64,000 nucleotides of DNA from an uncultured Sphingomonadaceae bacterium (lineage in GTDB: Bacteria > Pseudomonadota > Alphaproteobacteria > Sphingomonadales > Sphingomonadaceae): assembly GCA_947493195.1 (NCBI GenBank), contig CANLQG010000004.1, forward strand, positions 1 to 64,000, written 5' to 3'. Below the pieces are notes generated by a model that had not been told where the DNA came from, ran no database searches, and saw only the letters and a program-made list of their open reading frames with translations. Position 1 is the stretch's first letter. Each line of letters starts with the position of its first letter. Shown here one piece after another: positions 26,025 through 33,052 of the stretch. The translations under genes and the position numbers were made by a program.

Positions 26025-26058
26025 AAAAAAGGGCGGAAACCGTTGCCGGCTCCCGCCC
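26025..26058 (-). terminator. Rho-independent terminator of the 73-residue gene, copy 2
   Basis: Minus-strand stem GGGCGGGAGCCG / CGGTTTCCGCCC followed by TTTTTT. The stem bases differ from copy 1 while pairing is kept. Confidence 0.8.
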
Positions 26059-26070
26059 TCTTCGCGCTGT

Positions 26071-26292
26071 TCAGTATTCGTCGAGCAGGCCCCCGTGGAC
26101 CGTGTGCACCACGCGGTGTGCCAGATGTGCCGGCAGGGCGTTATAGTCGCCCTCGTCGAGTGCGAAGTAGCCGAGATCGTCGTCCTCGATGACGTGCTGG
26201 TCGAAGAAGCTGTGCAATGCCCGCCGCTCTGCGGTGGCAAGTGCCTCGAAGTAGCTGTTCGAAATGGTCTGAACCGTTGCAAGTGTAGCCAT
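26071..26292 (-). CDS. 73-residue conserved backbone protein, copy 2
   Basis: Paralogue of the protein at 3722-3943; shared segments include ALHSFFDQH, LGYFALDEGDYNALPAHLA and RVVHTVHG. Family unrecognised. It has a strong CAGGAGG ribosome-binding site that can pair with CCTCCTG-complementary bases upstream (see the hairpin at 26298-26329). It ends the outer element's ssb module and, before the inner element inserted, would have been followed by the 109-residue gene and traD. Confidence 0.82.
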   Translation of the reverse strand: MATLATVQTISNSYFEALATAERRALHSFFDQHVIEDDDLGYFALDEGDYNALPAHLAHRVVHTVHGGLLDEY

Positions 26293-26297
26293 GATAT

Positions 26298-26329
26298 CCT
26301 CCTGATTTTGTCGGGAAGCCGACAGGAGG
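26298..26329 (-). promoter_or_regulatory. Hairpin hiding the Shine-Dalgarno of the 73-residue gene, copy 2
   Basis: CCTCC (26298-26302, the complement of the SD) faces GGAGG (26325-26329), closed by an inner perfect stem TGTCGG-GAAG-CCGACA (26309-26324). In the transcript the SD right before the ATG would be paired. Copy 1 keeps the idea with a different inner stem, CTGCCGT-TG-ACGGCAG. Confidence 0.55.
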
Positions 26330-26364
26330 TTGGCGAACGGGGATGCGGCCGCCGGGTCACAGGA

Positions 26365-26436
26365 TCGCCCGCATGGGCGACCGCGCCAGCGGCGGTGGGG
26401 GTAACGGTTTTGTCGGACCGCAGCGCAAGCGAAGGG
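26365..26436. promoter_or_regulatory. Conserved hairpin-rich non-coding block, copy 2 (candidate oriT or control region)
   Basis: TCGCCC-GCAT-GGGCGA (26365-26380) and CCGC-GCCA-GCGG (26381-26392), then TTTTGTCGGACCG and AAGGGGAGGCAAAA, line up with 4014-4093. Stems are identical in both copies while loops differ. Confidence 0.5.
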
Positions 26437-26550
26437 GAGGCAAAATCGTGGGGCCCCGCCGTCCTTGACGCGGTGGTTGCAGCCCCGTCAGCATGGGAGT
26501 TCCATGAGCCAGGACCCTCTCTCCTTTCCTCTTGGCGCGAGGTCAGATTT

Positions 26551-26564
26551 CATTTTCCTACATG
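26551..26564 (-). promoter_or_regulatory. CATGTAGGAAAATG box between the 73-residue and 88-residue genes
   Basis: Minus-strand CATGTAGGAAAATG, 13 of 14 bases identical to boxes at 3171 and 46555. About 18 nt downstream on the same strand is CAAGAGGAAAGG, resembling the GA-rich box found 19 nt after the equivalent site upstream of the primase gene. The spacing fits a promoter or an activator site. Confidence 0.45.
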
Positions 26565-26628
26565 CCTGGATCCGGGGCAGGATGCGTTCGGGCTGCCGCC
26601 ACAGGGGGGATCAAGGAAAGGACCCCAT

Positions 26629-26895
26629 ATGCCGTCGCAACGAAGCGCGATTGCCGCACTGAAGAAACTTGAAGCCGACCGGGAAACGCTCGATCAACGC
26701 CAGCGCGAACTGGCAGAGAAAGCTGCCTTCGAACTGGGCCAGATGCTGCTCGGCACCGGTATCGAGACCTTCTCAAAGAAGAACATCAGGAAGGCCGGGG
26801 AACTGCTCGGCAGGCTGGGCGAGGAAGAAGGCCTGCGGCGGCTGGAAGCTGACCGTTCTGCTCCCGCTCGCGAGCCCCAGGCATCGTCCGGTTAG
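26629..26895 (+). CDS. 88-residue coiled-coil protein, TraC/MobC-like
   Basis: A small basic/acidic coiled-coil protein starting MPSQRSAIAALKKLEADRET with an RBS (AAGGAAAGG) ahead. The middle reads ELAEKAAFELGQMLLGTG and RKAGELLGRLGEEEGLRRL, a pattern like the small TraC/MobC accessory proteins of alphaproteobacterial transfer systems, though the match is by eye only. It is the only plus-strand gene in this part of the backbone and is absent from the inner-element copy of the module, where the HEPN-like gene stands instead. It is followed by a bidirectional terminator shared with ssb. Confidence 0.65.
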   Translation: MPSQRSAIAALKKLEADRETLDQRQRELAEKAAFELGQMLLGTGIETFSKKNIRKAGELLGRLGEEEGLRRLEADRSAPAREPQASSG

Positions 26896-26905
26896 AACAG
26901 GAAGA

Positions 26906-26934
26906 GGGGCGCTGTCCGGTGTGGACAGCGCCCC
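26906..26934. terminator. Bidirectional hairpin terminator between the 88-residue gene and ssb copy 2
   Basis: A perfect 12-bp stem GGGGCGCTGTCC / GGACAGCGCCCC with a 5-nt loop, flanked by CTTTC on one side and CTTCC on the other, between two convergent genes. Confidence 0.8.
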
Positions 26935-26962
26935 TTTCGAGCGGGATCAATGATGGCGGATG

Positions 26963-27361
26963 TCAGTCGATCTCGGGAGCGTCGGTGTTGTCGTTGTCGT
27001 CACCCGAGCCGTTGCCGCGGGAGAGAAAGTCGACCTTGTCGGCGAGGATCTCGGTGCCGTAGCGGGTGACCCCGTCCTTGTCCTCCCACTAGGTGTAGTG
27101 GATGCGGCCCTGGACCGAAACCAGCTGGCCCTTGGAGCAGTACTGGCCGACGGTCTTGGCGAGGCCATTGAAGCAGGTCACCCGGTGGAACTCGCTTTCC
27201 TTGGCGGTGTAGCCGTTCTCGTCCTTGTAGGTCTTGCCATCCTTGTCGCGTGCGGGGCGATCGGTGACGACGGTGATCCCGGTGACATTGGTGCCGCCCT
27301 TGGTCTCGCGGGTGTCCGGATCGCGGGCGATGCGGCCGGTGAGGATTGCAATGTTGGTCAT
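26963..27361 (-). pseudogene. ssb: ssb copy 2, interrupted by an amber codon
   Basis: The full frame encodes a 132-residue SSB nearly identical to the copy at 4743-5141, but codon 91 is TAG (27089-27091) where copy 1 has CAG in IHYTQWEDKD. Past the stop the frame stays open and conserved to the same acidic DAPEID end, so the change looks recent. A 90-residue product would lack the last OB-fold strands and the tail, and would probably not bind ssDNA properly. It could still work if a suppressor tRNA is present. A terminator follows, and the conserved leader precedes it. Confidence 0.9.
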
Positions 27362-27386
27362 GATGATAGTCCTTCAGTTCCTCAAA

Positions 27387-27511
27387 CCGGAGACCATCTC
27401 CGGCTTGCGAACATCCAGAAGAAGCAGGGTATGGGAGGACTGCACCGCAGGAGCGAAGCCCCAAGGGAAACCTGTTCCTGACGGGTGGTGCGGGCAGGCA
27501 GCGCAGCTGCC
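27387..27511 (-). promoter_or_regulatory. Structured ssb leader, copy 2
   Basis: Same two perfect hairpins as copy 1: CCGGAGA/TCTCCGG (27387-27403) and GGCAGC/GCTGCC (27497-27511). The 267-nt gap between the 90-residue gene and ssb is filled by this conserved leader. Confidence 0.45.
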
Positions 27512-27628
27512 AACACGGCCGGCAAAGGAACGGGTTGCTGTCCTCAGCTGACCTGGTTCAGGACTGTTCGCGACAAAAGCCGGATGGGTATCGGGTGCGG
27601 GTCAGAAGGTGCCGAGACCGTGCTGCAA

Positions 27629-27901
27629 TCAGCTTACCCCATCGCCCTCCGATGCCGCCAGGAGATCCATGAAGTTGCGGGCAGCTTCCCGGTCTTCCTC
27701 GTTCTCGAACGCCACGTCGAGGTCGGGGGCAGACCCGAACATGTGCAGGAACGACCACAGGGCAAAGCGCTTGCCCCGGTCCTCCTCAAGGCCGAGATCG
27801 ACCCGGCAATGCTCGATGCCAGCTGCAAAGGCGTCGGGTGAAACACCGGAGAGATCGGTGGTGGCAAAGTAGCGCTGCAGCAGATCGTCAAGTTGCATCA
27901 A
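27629..27901 (-). CDS. 90-residue conserved backbone protein
   Basis: Small acidic protein beginning MMQLDDLLQRYFATTDLSGV, with RFALWSFLHMFGSAPDLDVA and FMDLLAASEGDG near the end. Family unrecognised; helical by appearance. It precedes ssb by 267 bp. The inner element holds only its 3' part (5410-5552), so this intact copy defines the full gene. Its own SD is not obvious; a second ATG follows directly after the first. Confidence 0.7.
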   Translation of the reverse strand: MMQLDDLLQRYFATTDLSGVSPDAFAAGIEHCRVDLGLEEDRGKRFALWSFLHMFGSAPDLDVAFENEEDREAARNFMDLLAASEGDGVS

Positions 27902-27973
27902 ATGGCATTATCACTCTGAAGTGCGTCGGTACAATCTCTGGGCAAGTGGATCCATTAGTGATAGCAAGCACCC

Positions 27974-28168
27974 ATGCCAAAAAGCGTATCCGAGCACGAT
28001 ATCAAAATGTATCGAAGCGGAAGCGAGTGGCATTGGCAGCTTCACCATAATGGCTCATCCAGAGCGTTGGTCCAGGGAGCTACTGACACCGCGGAGGAGG
28101 CGCACCTGTACGCTTATGCAGCGTCCATCTGGCTCAGTAATCCTGACGATGAAGACGATTGGATATAG
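27974..28168 (+). CDS. Possible 64-residue protein of unknown function
   Basis: The frame MPKSVSEHDIKMYRSGSEWH … ANPDDEDDWI-like end has normal amino-acid balance (Trp, His, Asp) and fills the gap between two minus-strand genes. It ends 4 bp from the DUF2493 stop. I do not recognise it, and no strong ribosome-binding site precedes it, so it is only a candidate. Confidence 0.35.
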   Translation: MPKSVSEHDIKMYRSGSEWHWQLHHNGSSRALVQGATDTAEEAHLYAYAASIWLSNPDDEDDWI

Positions 28169-28171
28169 GGT

Positions 28172-29107
28172 TTAACCCCTTGACCTCGTGCCCAACGGGC
28201 CACGACGATCGACCACGGTGATCCGGCGCGTCTTGGCATCGATCACCAGCCGTTCGGTCACGCCATTGCCCGGAAAGGCGACAACGTAGCGCGGATTGAG
28301 CGAAAGCATCTGCTCGTTGCGCTTGAACCCGGCGCGGGCACCAAGCCGACGATCGAGCGAATAGGTCAGTTGCTGGACTTCGCGGCGTTCAGCCCAACTT
28401 GCGGCGAGGCGGTCGGCACCCTTGCCGTCGCCGCCATGGACCAGGATGAGATCGGGAACCACATCGCGCACCTTGTCCAGCGTCGCCCAGATATTATCGG
28501 CATAACGCTTCGCATCCTCGGCGCTCTCGAAGCTCTGGCGACCACCGGCGAAGAGGACCGGAGTTCCTTCCGGGATCAGGGCACGTCGACGGTTTTCGGC
28601 ACGTGCGCGGAGGAAGTCGCGGGCATCGATCACGGCCGAAGTGAGGTGGCGCGAATGGCTTGTACGTGAACCGGAGACGGGCTTCCAGGAGGACCCGGTC
28701 TCGTCGCGGTAGAGTGCTGCCGCAGCCTCGCGCATCTGTTCGAAGGCCAGCATGCTGGCTTCGGCAGCCTGCGCGCGTTCGACCTGCTCTTCGAGATTGC
28801 TCGAATGCACTTCGGAGCCATCGGCGGATGCGAGCAGGACCCGGATTTCGTCGCTGGCCCGGTCAAGCTGAGCCGACTTGCGGCTGGCGGCACGGTGGAA
28901 GAGATTGACCACGCCCCAGGCAATATCCTCGGCATCGGCCTCCAGGGCAGTGTCGGAGAACATCGCAAAGAGGTCGGACCAGACTGCGGCCAGCGTCTGG
29001 TCGATGGCGTCTTCGCAGGGAAAGTCGGTTGCGTTGAAAGGCGCAGGTGCAATGGTAAAGCCGGACAGGTCAAGGCCGGCAAGCTGGGATGTAAAGCTGT
29101 TATACAT
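28172..29107 (-). CDS. DUF2493 (YspA/SLOG-type) protein
   Basis: A 311-residue protein starting MYNSFTSQLAGLDLSGFTIA. The C-terminal third contains the DUF2493 signature: VPDLILVHGGDGKGADRLAASWAERR and RNEQMLSLNPRYVVAFPGN, a Rossmann-like SLOG fold that binds nucleotide derivatives. The N-terminal half is helical. DUF2493 proteins are frequent on sphingomonad plasmids and integrative elements; their role is unknown, possibly nucleotide or NAD sensing. Start chosen for the SD AGGAGGAA before it, which is paired in a hairpin (29115-29150). Confidence 0.85.
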   Translation of the reverse strand: MYNSFTSQLAGLDLSGFTIAPAPFNATDFPCEDAIDQTLAAVWSDLFAMFSDTALEADAEDIAWGVVNLFHRAASRKSAQLDRASDEIRVLLASADGSEVHSSNLEEQVERAQAAEASMLAFEQMREAAAALYRDETGSSWKPVSGSRTSHSRHLTSAVIDARDFLRARAENRRRALIPEGTPVLFAGGRQSFESAEDAKRYADNIWATLDKVRDVVPDLILVHGGDGKGADRLAASWAERREVQQLTYSLDRRLGARAGFKRNEQMLSLNPRYVVAFPGNGVTERLVIDAKTRRITVVDRRGPLGTRSRG

Positions 29108-29114
29108 GGTGCAA

Positions 29115-29150
29115 TTCCTCCTGAGTAATGGCGAGGGCACCGAGGAGGAA
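29115..29150 (-). promoter_or_regulatory. Hairpin hiding the Shine-Dalgarno of the DUF2493 gene
   Basis: TTCCTCCT (29115-29122) and AGGAGGAA (29143-29150) are perfectly complementary over 8 bp with a 20-nt loop. On the transcript the SD, 7 bases before the ATG, would be base-paired with the upstream TTCCTCCT. Between this and the RES gene end (29151-29379) I see no convincing gene. Confidence 0.6.
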
Positions 29151-29379
29151 GTCTCCCGCGAGAATGCCTGTTCGCCGTGCCCCAAAAAGGACCGGGAGAA
29201 AGGGATCGCCGCACCGCGTCAGCGGGAAACTCCGCAAGGCAAGGCTGGTGCGGGCCACACGGGCCGCAGCCTTGCGCGGGTTGCGGCGGGACCTGACCGG
29301 TCCAGGGGGCGAGGGATCGGCGAACAGGCTGGCGGGAGCTTGGCAGGTGCAGGCGCGCTCAGGAGGTTGCCGCCAAGGC

Positions 29380-30108
29380 TCAGCCGAGCGATGGCAGTGC
29401 GAACTGTTCAGGCGTGTACGCCAGAACATCGCCATGCGGAAAGGCGGCTATCGCGGTCAGGCGCTTGCCTTCAAGACGAAGGTGCCAGCCTCGTCCGTGA
29501 TCCGGCATAGACTGGCCAAAGCACGCAGGATCAAAGAGCGCCACATTGAAGCCACTTGGCTCTCGCACCGATTGCGCACGAATGGCCTGTCCTTCCGCCT
29601 CGCGTGCACTTGCTGCGAGATCCTGGCAGGCGGAGTAGTCGACCGGATCGGTCCATCGCTCCCGTTGCGCATCGAAGGGAGACTTTGTGAGGTCTAGCAA
29701 ACGGGTGATGGATAGGGGCACAGAAAAGCTCAAATGCTCGCTGGTTCGGTTACCGGGCACAAAGCCCGGTGAGCGGCTGAAGAAACGAAGCCGCCAGTAG
29801 GCGGTCTCTGCAATCGCCGTGTGCTCGGCTTCACTACCGTAGAAAATTCCGGGCCGCTCGTTCGCCCGGCGAAAGCGGCTGGCCACTGTGTGACCATAAC
29901 GAAAAGGCGAGGCGAGCAGGTAGTGCAAACCCTGTGCTGCCTTCGGCAGGTCAGGCTTGGCGCCATCCGCCAGTTCCTCGAGCCGATGTTGCTCGGCAAG
30001 ATCGCCCGTCAGCCTGTTTGTCGAAATCCGGTGCTGTGCCTCGACCACGCGCCATACGGTTCGGCGATAGCGGCGAAACTCAGACGCGAGCGCGGTAGGC
30101 GTCGACAT
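29380..30108 (-). CDS. RES-domain toxin (NAD+-degrading type)
   Basis: A 242-residue RES-family protein. The first 20 residues RRYRRTVWRVVEAQHRIST carry the conserved arginine region, GIFYGSEAEHTAIAETAYWR holds the Tyr and Glu of the fold, and SVPLSITRLLDLT follows. RES toxins (as in MbcT, Res) break down NAD+ and stop growth unless held by an Xre/MbcA antitoxin. Its ATG lies 29 bp inside the end of the upstream Xre gene, a typical antitoxin-toxin overlap. It probably stabilises the integrated element. Confidence 0.87.
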   Translation of the reverse strand: MSTPTALASEFRRYRRTVWRVVEAQHRISTNRLTGDLAEQHRLEELADGAKPDLPKAAQGLHYLLASPFRYGHTVASRFRRANERPGIFYGSEAEHTAIAETAYWRLRFFSRSPGFVPGNRTSEHLSFSVPLSITRLLDLTKSPFDAQRERWTDPVDYSACQDLAASAREAEGQAIRAQSVREPSGFNVALFDPACFGQSMPDHGRGWHLRLEGKRLTAIAAFPHGDVLAYTPEQFALPSLG

Positions 30109-30457
30109 AATCGCAAACGGTCATCAGGCCCTTGAAGCTGTCGACCAGATCGATCGGCCGCGCATCAAGGTCGACGTTGCGCGTCGCCAGCCACGAGCGC
30201 ACCGACATGTCATCGCTGCCGAGCAGGGCATCGAGCGAGCGAAACAGACGCAACAAATATTGTGCCGCCTCGAACGACTTGCTCGCCGGATCGAGTTCGG
30301 CCTTGCCTGCACGCAGACGAGAAACCGTCGCGGCCGACAGGCCGAGAACACTACCGAGCTTGGCATTGGTCAGACCCCAGAACCCGGCAATGCGCGCGAT
30401 CGCAGAGGTGAGCAGCTTGCCGTCATCGGGTTCGAGTTCAAGCGGCTGGGTTGCCAT
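30080..30457 (-). CDS. Xre/MbcA/ParS-type antitoxin
   Basis: A 125-residue partner of the RES toxin. The helix-turn-helix region is FWGLTNAKLGSVLGLSAATVSRLRAG, followed by the toxin-binding C-terminal domain with LLRLFRSLDALLGSDDMSVRSWL. ATG 30457 is preceded by GGAGGC; a longer in-frame start at 30493 is less likely. As in other systems it should bind its own promoter. The C-terminus overlaps the toxin gene by 29 bp. Confidence 0.87.
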   Translation of the reverse strand: MATQPLELEPDDGKLLTSAIARIAGFWGLTNAKLGSVLGLSAATVSRLRAGKAELDPASKSFEAAQYLLRLFRSLDALLGSDDMSVRSWLATRNVDLDARPIDLVDSFKGLMTVCDYVDAYRARV

Positions 30458-30508
30458 AACGCCTCCTTTCATATGCACGATATATACATTCATCGTTCAA
30501 ATGCAACA

Positions 30509-30892
30509 TCAACGGTGCCTGAACACTGCTTCGCCATTGGAGAAGCGCCCGATCAGGCGCAGCTCCCCAAACAGGTCGATGAACCTGCCCGACACCTGGC
30601 CAAGCCAGTGCCGTGCCCTCGCCGTTCGTGGGTTGTAGAAATCGGCCTCCCAGTACCCGGGATCGTCGTGTTCGGCGAGCCAGATCGCGGCGAGCCCGCA
30701 ATAGGTCGATATGCCGCAATCGGCGAAGGCGTTACGCAGGAGGATACGATCCTCGCGGCCGCGCCATCCATCGAAGCGCTCGAAGCTAGGAAAGGCCGCC
30801 TTCGTGGTATCGATGATTTCGTCGACGAGGCACTCGTAGACCCAGTCGATATTGTCGTCTTCGCCGTCATCTAGCAGGCGAAAGGCCACCAC
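30509..30892 (-). CDS. 127-residue conserved protein of unknown function
   Basis: Begins VAFRLLDDGEDDNIDWVYEC and includes DGWRGREDRILLRNAFADCG, ISTYCGLAAIWLAEHDDPGY and WEADFYNPRTARARHW. The composition is normal for a globular acidic protein. I know no name for it. GTG start at 30892 (a second GTG follows); the frame upstream closes at a TAA 14 codons earlier. A GGTAAGATGGGAG sequence at 30918-30930 resembles the GA-rich box before other backbone genes. Confidence 0.7.
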   Translation of the reverse strand: MVAFRLLDDGEDDNIDWVYECLVDEIIDTTKAAFPSFERFDGWRGREDRILLRNAFADCGISTYCGLAAIWLAEHDDPGYWEADFYNPRTARARHWLGQVSGRFIDLFGELRLIGRFSNGEAVFRHR

Positions 30893-30935
30893 GGAGCCGG
30901 TTGGATAATTGACGGAACTCCCATCTTACCGCTCC

Positions 30936-31865
30936 TCAGGCCGCATCAGCAAGGTCGGTATCGTCCTCGCTGCCGCAGGATCGGTGACCACCTAGTTCGA
31001 GGAGCAGGCTGGCCGCTTCCTCGGCCTTGGCCGCAGCGGTGAGGATCGCGCGCTCGTCCGATTTGAGGATCTTGAGCCAGGACGCGATGTAGCTGGCGTG
31101 ATGGTCGAGGTGGGTGACCGGAAGGCCCAGTTCTGCTCCGAGAATGGCCGAGGACAGTTCGGCGATCAGTTCCTCGGCAGCATAGGCGTCGCTGCCGAAG
31201 CGGTTTTTGAGATCACGATCGAGCCGTGAGGAATGCCCCGTCCAGTGCGACAGCTCGTGCGCGAGTGTCGCATAGTAGTGATCGTAGGCTTCAAAGAGTT
31301 CGGCTCGCGGCATGGTGACGCGGTCAATCAGCGGCTCGTAATATGCCTGCGCACCATGATGGCGCAGGTCTGCGCCGATATGGGCAAAGAACGCATCGAG
31401 CCGGTCTTCGCGCCCTTCGGGCTCAAGCGCGGTAACCAGTGGCTTGGGATTGTAGAACTCCGGGAGGCCGTCGCACTGGTCGGCATTGAACACGGCATAG
31501 GCCTTGAGCACGCGCCGGTTTTCGGTGTCGGCTTCGCCATCGGCGTTCTCGACCTCCTTGGTGTAGCTCTTGTAGAAGATCGCGATGGTCGATTTCTCAC
31601 CCTTGCGAACCTGTCCGCCGAGCTTCTGGCACTGGCGGTAGGTCATCCAGTAAGGCGAGGCGAAACCACAGGCATCGGCCACCATCCACAACCAGAAGGT
31701 ATTCATGCCGCGATAGGGCGTCCCGCAGGAACGCAAGGGTCGCGAAACCGGCACACCGCGCCACGGCTTGACCCAGGGTTTTGTGCCCTGCTCGAGTTTT
31801 TCGATGATGGCGGCAGTGATGCGCTGGGCTGGCGATGTTGAAGCAGTTCGGCGGGACTTGGTCAT
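30936..31865 (-). CDS. ardC: ArdC-like antirestriction / ssDNA-binding zincin protein
   Basis: A 309-residue protein. The N-terminal ArdC ssDNA-binding domain shows ITAAIIEKLEQGTKPWVKPW, SCGTPYRGMNTFWLW, SPYWMTYRQCQKLGGQVRKG and EKSTIAIFYKSY. The C-terminal half is metallopeptidase-like with AHELSHWTGH (HExxH, around residues 200-210). ArdC proteins protect incoming single-stranded plasmid DNA and inhibit restriction during transfer, so it belongs with ssb as an entry gene. A hairpin (31872-31911) covers its SD. Start at ATG 31865. Confidence 0.93.
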   Translation of the reverse strand: MTKSRRTASTSPAQRITAAIIEKLEQGTKPWVKPWRGVPVSRPLRSCGTPYRGMNTFWLWMVADACGFASPYWMTYRQCQKLGGQVRKGEKSTIAIFYKSYTKEVENADGEADTENRRVLKAYAVFNADQCDGLPEFYNPKPLVTALEPEGREDRLDAFFAHIGADLRHHGAQAYYEPLIDRVTMPRAELFEAYDHYYATLAHELSHWTGHSSRLDRDLKNRFGSDAYAAEELIAELSSAILGAELGLPVTHLDHHASYIASWLKILKSDERAILTAAAKAEEAASLLLELGGHRSCGSEDDTDLADAA

Positions 31866-31871
31866 GGGAGG

Positions 31872-31911
31872 TCTCCTGATGACCGGGACGGACATGCCCC
31901 GGTTCAGGAGA
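31872..31911 (-). promoter_or_regulatory. Hairpin hiding the Shine-Dalgarno of ardC, with GA-rich box upstream
   Basis: TCTCCTGA (31872-31879) pairs perfectly with TCAGGAGA (31904-31911), and ACCGGG (31882-31887) with CCCGGT (31898-31903), leaving a 10-nt loop and a TG bulge: 14 base pairs in all. On the transcript the TCAGGAGA SD, 7 bases before the ATG, is in the stem. About 10 bases further upstream on the same strand is the GA-rich box GAGAGGGGAG (minus strand of 31921-31932). Confidence 0.7.
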
Positions 31912-31932
31912 TTCGAAGCTCACTCCCCTCTC

Positions 31933-32279
31933 GTTTATGGTGAAGGCTATGCGTCCTCATTCCGGTCAATCGGTCGATCATTCTCATTAGCCCAAGACCG
32001 CTATTTATTCAGGCTATCGAGGAGGACGGCTTGGCGCGCTCGTATTGGCCGTCAAACGCTGAAAAGGTCTCCCTGAAGACTGTTATTCGTTCGGACAATT
32101 GCTACCGAAGCTGATGCCCGTCCGCGGCTGATAAGCAATGTCGACGAATGTGAAAGCGATAGCTCTTCTTTCTTCGTACGGCATTGTGCTGAAACAACAA
32201 TTCCCAAGTTCGAAACCGAAATCGGAGCCGGCAAACTACCCTTCGCGAATGTTCCGAGCGTTTCGATAAAATGGTTGAC
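31933..32279. other. Junction between the backbone and the RND cargo block
   Basis: About 350 bp with lower GC than its surroundings. No frame looks like a gene. It probably contains the ardC promoter and the left border of the plus-strand pump cargo; I could not find a matching repeat at the other border near 38.96-39.1 kb. Confidence 0.4.
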
Positions 32280-32930
32280 TCAACGCCGATCTGACCCGGT
32301 TGTATCATTAGATACCCGATCTCCTAGTCCGGCTGCTGCGATGAAAAACTCAGTACGGGCATTGAGGCGTTCGGGGGTACGGGCAATGCCCCGCCCGTGG
32401 CTCATGGCTTCGGCGTGCACATCACTGACGAATTGGTCCAGGAAAAATTCGGCGAGCAAGCCGGGCGAACCGTTCAGGGCCAGCCCCCGGTCATGCCAGG
32501 TACTGAACATGCGCTCGAGCGCAGATCGTGTACGGGCCACGGTGCGATCAAAGAACTGGCGGGCAAAAGCACGGTCGCTCATGCTTCGCGCGATCACGAT
32601 CTTGAACAACGCGACAGTCTCGGAATTAAGAAAATGCGCGTCGAAGGAGACGGCGATACGGTGGAGAATCGCCGAGGGAGTTCCGCCCGCCTCCATCGCC
32701 GCGCGAACGAGTTCGTCGCCCGAGGACGCCGGTTCGAGCACCGCCGCCTCGAGCAATCCATCCTTGTTGCCAAATAATTTGTAGACCGTTGCCAGCGATC
32801 CACCGGCGCGCTCCACGATCTCGCCCAATGTCGTGTGCTCGTAGCCCTGTTCGATGAACAGAGCACGTGCCGACGCTACGATCGCCTGGCGACGACGGTT
32901 GAGGCGACAGCATTCGGCAACATCGGTCAT
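32280..32930 (-). CDS. TetR-family repressor of the RND pump
   Basis: A 216-residue TetR/AcrR regulator. The N-terminal HTH is IVASARALFIEQGYEHTTLGEIVERAGGSLATVYKLFGNKD, quoted in two parts: IVASARALFIEQGYEHTTLG and GGSLATVYKLFGNKDGLLEA. The C-terminal ligand domain is helical. It is divergent from the pump operon with ~120 bp between, in which an 18-bp perfect palindrome lies (32969-32986), the obvious operator. Confidence 0.93.
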   Translation of the reverse strand: MTDVAECCRLNRRRQAIVASARALFIEQGYEHTTLGEIVERAGGSLATVYKLFGNKDGLLEAAVLEPASSGDELVRAAMEAGGTPSAILHRIAVSFDAHFLNSETVALFKIVIARSMSDRAFARQFFDRTVARTRSALERMFSTWHDRGLALNGSPGLLAEFFLDQFVSDVHAEAMSHGRGIARTPERLNARTEFFIAAAGLGDRVSNDTTGSDRR

Positions 32931-32968
32931 ATTTGTAAAGTTCTAGCAAAGTGGGTTGCGGCGCAACC

Positions 32969-32986
32969 GTGTAATTCCTATTACAC
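32969..32986. promoter_or_regulatory. Probable TetR operator
   Basis: GTGTAATTCCTATTACAC is a perfect palindrome with 7-bp arms and a TCCT centre, midway between the tetR and pump genes. A second short palindrome, GGTTGC-GGC-GCAACC (32954-32968), abuts it. Confidence 0.7.
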
Positions 32987-33052
32987 CTTCGCACTCGCAC
33001 AATAAACGGGGTTCCGAACCTGTCCTCGACCACTGTGAAAGCCGATACCGCG

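Noticed and set aside
25694..26192. Several open frames in the gap after the recombinase pair
   Set aside because: All are Arg/Pro/Ala-rich, overlap each other on both strands, and overlap the 73-residue gene or its terminator.
29128..29697. Open plus-strand frame starting MARAPRRKSP, rich in Arg and Ala
   Set aside because: Composition is that of a random GC-rich frame and its second half overlaps the RES gene. No ribosome-binding site or family pattern.
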